This document shows positions 8,139-9,291 of a stretch of DNA of 9,291 nt, in pieces. The stretch's first letter is position 1; each line of letters begins with the position of its first letter. Source of the DNA: Paludibacter sp. (GTDB taxonomy: Bacteria; Bacteroidota; Bacteroidia; Bacteroidales; Paludibacteraceae); the NCBI GenBank assembly GCA_028705705.1, contig JAQWCZ010000063.1, forward strand, positions 1 to 9,291, written 5' to 3'. The translations under genes and the position numbers were made by a program. The notes below the pieces were generated by a model that saw only the letters and a program-made list of their open reading frames with translations, did not search any database and had not been told where the DNA came from.

Positions 8139-8144
8139 CGTTTG

Positions 8145-8152
8145 CAAAAATA
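8145..8152 (-). promoter_or_regulatory. Bacteroidota -7 box for the leader RNA / TPR-T9SS-RHS unit
   Basis: TATTTTTG on the minus strand fits TAnnTTTG exactly and lies about 6 bases before the first base of the stem. No TTTG -33 element is found at the usual 19-23 base distance (the nearest TTG is about 33 bases upstream), so the promoter is incomplete or weak, or needs an activator. Confidence 0.4.
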
Positions 8153-8193
8153 TTACGTTTCTTTCATTTTTAGCCGTTACTTATACAAGAAAA

Positions 8194-8226
8194 TTTGCAC
8201 TTATTCGATTAATATATTTACTTTTG
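8194..8226 (+). promoter_or_regulatory. Bacteroidota-type promoter of the XRE regulator gene
   Basis: TTTG (8194-8197) and TACTTTTG (8219-8226) match the -33 TTTG and -7 TAnnTTTG elements exactly, with a 21-base spacer in the accepted range. Transcription would start near 8232 and leave a leader of roughly 90 bases before the ATG at 8321. It is divergent from the leader RNA promoter, with the two -7 boxes 66 bases apart. Confidence 0.6.
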
Positions 8227-8262
8227 TGGATATTTTCAATTAAATCAGGTTTGTTACACGAT

Positions 8263-8286
8263 TTTTCTGTAAGAAATAACAGAAAA
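8263..8286 (+). promoter_or_regulatory. Inverted repeat in the 5' leader of the XRE gene, possible operator or hairpin
   Basis: TTTTCTGT (8263-8270) and ACAGAAAA (8279-8286) are perfect 8-bp inverted arms around an 8-base spacer. The site is about 30 bases downstream of the predicted start of transcription. Its size and symmetry suit a dimeric HTH repressor acting on its own gene; an RNA hairpin is the alternative. Confidence 0.4.
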
Positions 8287-8320
8287 CGATATTTAAAAAA
8301 ACTTACTTAATTCAACACCT

Positions 8321-8725
8321 ATGAAAGAAATTATTGAAAGAATTAAAGTTCTAAGAAGAATTAGAGGTTACTCTTACGAAAATATGGCTACCGGACTTAA
8401 TATTTCGGTTTCTGCGTATAGAAAGATAGAGAAAAACGAAACTAATTTAACGGTTGAACGGTTGATCCAAATTGCAAAATTATTAAAAACATCTGCACAT
8501 CAACTAATAGACATAAATGGTTTTGCCCATTTTCAACAGGGAATCACAGAAAATGAAATTTCATTTGCACATCACAACTCTTCGAACCAGCACCCCCTGA
8601 ATTACAAGGATATACATACGCGAATTTTACATTTAGAAGATCAGTTTCTGTTTTTAACTCATGAATTCAAATTGATACAACAAACAATATCTGGTCAGAA
8701 AGAAGACAATGATCATCAGATTTAA
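8321..8725 (+). CDS. XRE-family helix-turn-helix transcriptional regulator
   Basis: 134 residues. Residues ~5-63 form an HTH_3/Cro-CI type domain: IKVLRRIRGYSYENMATGLNI (helices 1-2, given here as 8-28 with the turn after GYS), recognition helix SVSAYRKIEKNET (29-41), and the closing helices TVERLIQIAKLL and SAHQLIDI. A polar segment with several histidines follows (~69-95), then a helical stretch at ~98-124 (ILHLEDQFLFLTHEFKLIQQ) that could be a dimerising coiled coil. Such proteins bind DNA as dimers and often control adjacent genes and themselves. It faces away from the TPR-T9SS-RHS unit across a shared 290-base control region, which makes it the best candidate regulator of that unit (inference). 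It has its own promoter and an inverted repeat in its leader. No ligand or protease domain is visible. Confidence 0.88.
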   Translation: MKEIIERIKVLRRIRGYSYENMATGLNISVSAYRKIEKNETNLTVERLIQIAKLLKTSAHQLIDINGFAHFQQGITENEISFAHHNSSNQHPLNYKDIHTRILHLEDQFLFLTHEFKLIQQTISGQKEDNDHQI

Positions 8726-8733
8726 TGACGTCT

Positions 8734-8746
8734 GAATCCTGGATTC
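8734..8746. terminator. Short palindrome between convergent XRE and GtrA genes, possible weak bidirectional terminator
   Basis: GAATCC-T-GGATTC forms a perfect inverted repeat (practical hairpin of 5 bp with a 3-base loop) in the 20-base gap and over the GtrA stop codon. T-rich sequence (TATTTTCT) follows on the plus strand. The stem is short, so termination is uncertain. Confidence 0.25.
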
Positions 8747-9135
8747 TATTTTCTAAACGTAAACAAAAAATTCATGCTGAAATTCCACACCGTTACCACC
8801 ACGATGGCAATCAATTTTGCCAAGTAGAAATTCAATTTCAGCTTGCCGTTCAGCAGGAAAATAACGAGGTTATTGATGGCCAGTCCGACCACGGAGATAA
8901 GGATAAAAGAGAAGTATTCACGGGTAATTTGTTCGCTCTGACTGGTGAAGGTCCACAAACGGTTCCAGATATAATTGGATGAAGCAGCCAGTATAAAGCC
9001 GGCAGAATTGGCGATGTATTGATTTAGCTTTACTTTTTCTTTTAACAACCAGGTGATGCCATAGTCAATTAACATGCCGGAGAAACCCACCAGCACAAAT
9101 TTCAGTAATTTGACTATGAGCAAACTTGCTATCAT
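8746..9135 (-). CDS. GtrA-family small membrane protein
   Basis: 129 residues, the usual size of the family. Four predicted membrane helices lie at about 8-30, 40-57, 73-95 and 103-125. The two halves carry the family-typical aromatic/asparagine motifs: SNYIWNRLWTF (53-63) after helix 2 and VWNFSMNFLFTFRK (116-129) at the C-terminus. GtrA-like proteins act in the inner membrane and are thought to help flip or pass undecaprenyl-linked sugars in cell-surface polysaccharide synthesis; the substrate here is unknown. The start ATG overlaps the TGA of the upstream gene by four bases (ATGA), which implies translational coupling to that gene. It converges on the XRE gene with a 20-base gap. Confidence 0.9.
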   Translation of the reverse strand: MIASLLIVKLLKFVLVGFSGMLIDYGITWLLKEKVKLNQYIANSAGFILAASSNYIWNRLWTFTSQSEQITREYFSFILISVVGLAINNLVIFLLNGKLKLNFYLAKLIAIVVVTVWNFSMNFLFTFRK

Positions 9136-9291
9136 GGCTGATGTATCTTAACAGGAATAACCGGGGCATTGAGCGTTGGGCCAAACCAGGATTTCAGCGA
9201 AAGTGTAAAATCACAGGCTTTAGTTTGTAAATCCGGAACAGCTAATTTCACCTCTGTCTTCACTTCTTTTCCTGCCGGAATCGGGTCACTT
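9132..9291 (-). CDS. C-terminal end of an unidentified gene upstream of GtrA (partial)
   Basis: Only the last 52 codons are in the window; the frame ends in TGA at 9132-9134, overlapping the GtrA start. The visible residues include DPIPAGKEVKTEVKLAVPDL and, after a short gap, SLKSWFGPTLNAPVIPVKI near the end. The alternating polar/hydrophobic pattern suggests a C-terminal beta-sandwich of an exported or membrane-linked protein, but I do not recognise a family. Coupling to GtrA hints at a role in glycan or glycolipid handling, which is inference only. Confidence 0.7.
   Translation of the reverse strand, partial: SDPIPAGKEVKTEVKLAVPDLQTKACDFTLSLKSWFGPTLNAPVIPVKIHQP

Noticed and set aside
8725..8982. 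Plus-strand open frame overlapping the end of the XRE gene
   Set aside because: It is antisense to the clear GtrA gene and has no recognisable protein features.

Overview
The window looks like an accessory region of a Bacteroidota chromosome. Three things point there: a type IX secretion (T9SS) C-terminal sorting domain on a small exported protein, promoter boxes of the Bacteroidota type (TTTG / TAnnTTTG), and AT-rich starts without clear Shine-Dalgarno sequences. The exact genus cannot be told from the sequence; a marine or sediment Bacteroidales/Marinilabiliales relative is a guess.

Layout. From 8030 down to the left edge, three minus-strand genes lie head to tail with short gaps (56 and 35 bases). 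The first encodes a 509-aa Tat-signal TPR-like protein. The second encodes a 144-aa secreted protein made of one YD-repeat-like strand plus a T9SS sorting domain. The third is a very large RHS/Tc-toxin-like gene: signal peptide, lamin-tail-like domain, SpvB domain, FG-GAP/VCBS repeats, TcdB-middle-like region and RHS/YD repeats. The RHS frame is cut by one in-frame TAA at 590-592. The same frame then stays open for 196 more codons to the window edge and encodes the conserved RHS core end (GRVYDP...DPSGE) and the start of a glycine-rich variable tip. As assembled, the giant protein would lack the closing end of the shell and the tip.

Upstream of the TPR gene lies a compact structure, 8054-8138. 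Read on the minus strand it has a perfect Bacteroidota -7 box, then an 11-bp 5' arm, a 56-nt structured interior, the matching 3' arm and a T-tract. This looks like a small leader RNA, attenuator or short sRNA of about 85 nt. I cannot assign it to a known family.

Divergently, a small XRE-family HTH regulator (8321-8725, plus strand) has a well-matched Bacteroidota promoter and an 8-bp inverted repeat in its leader. It converges on a minus-strand pair at the right edge: a GtrA-family membrane protein whose start overlaps (ATGA) the stop of an unidentified gene that enters from the right.

How it may work together (inference): the XRE regulator and the leader RNA sit at the head of a three-gene exported-protein unit that ends in an RHS polymorphic-toxin-like shell. 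The GtrA pair is probably unrelated cell-envelope or polysaccharide function. No tRNA, rRNA, CRISPR array, integrase or transposase was seen.
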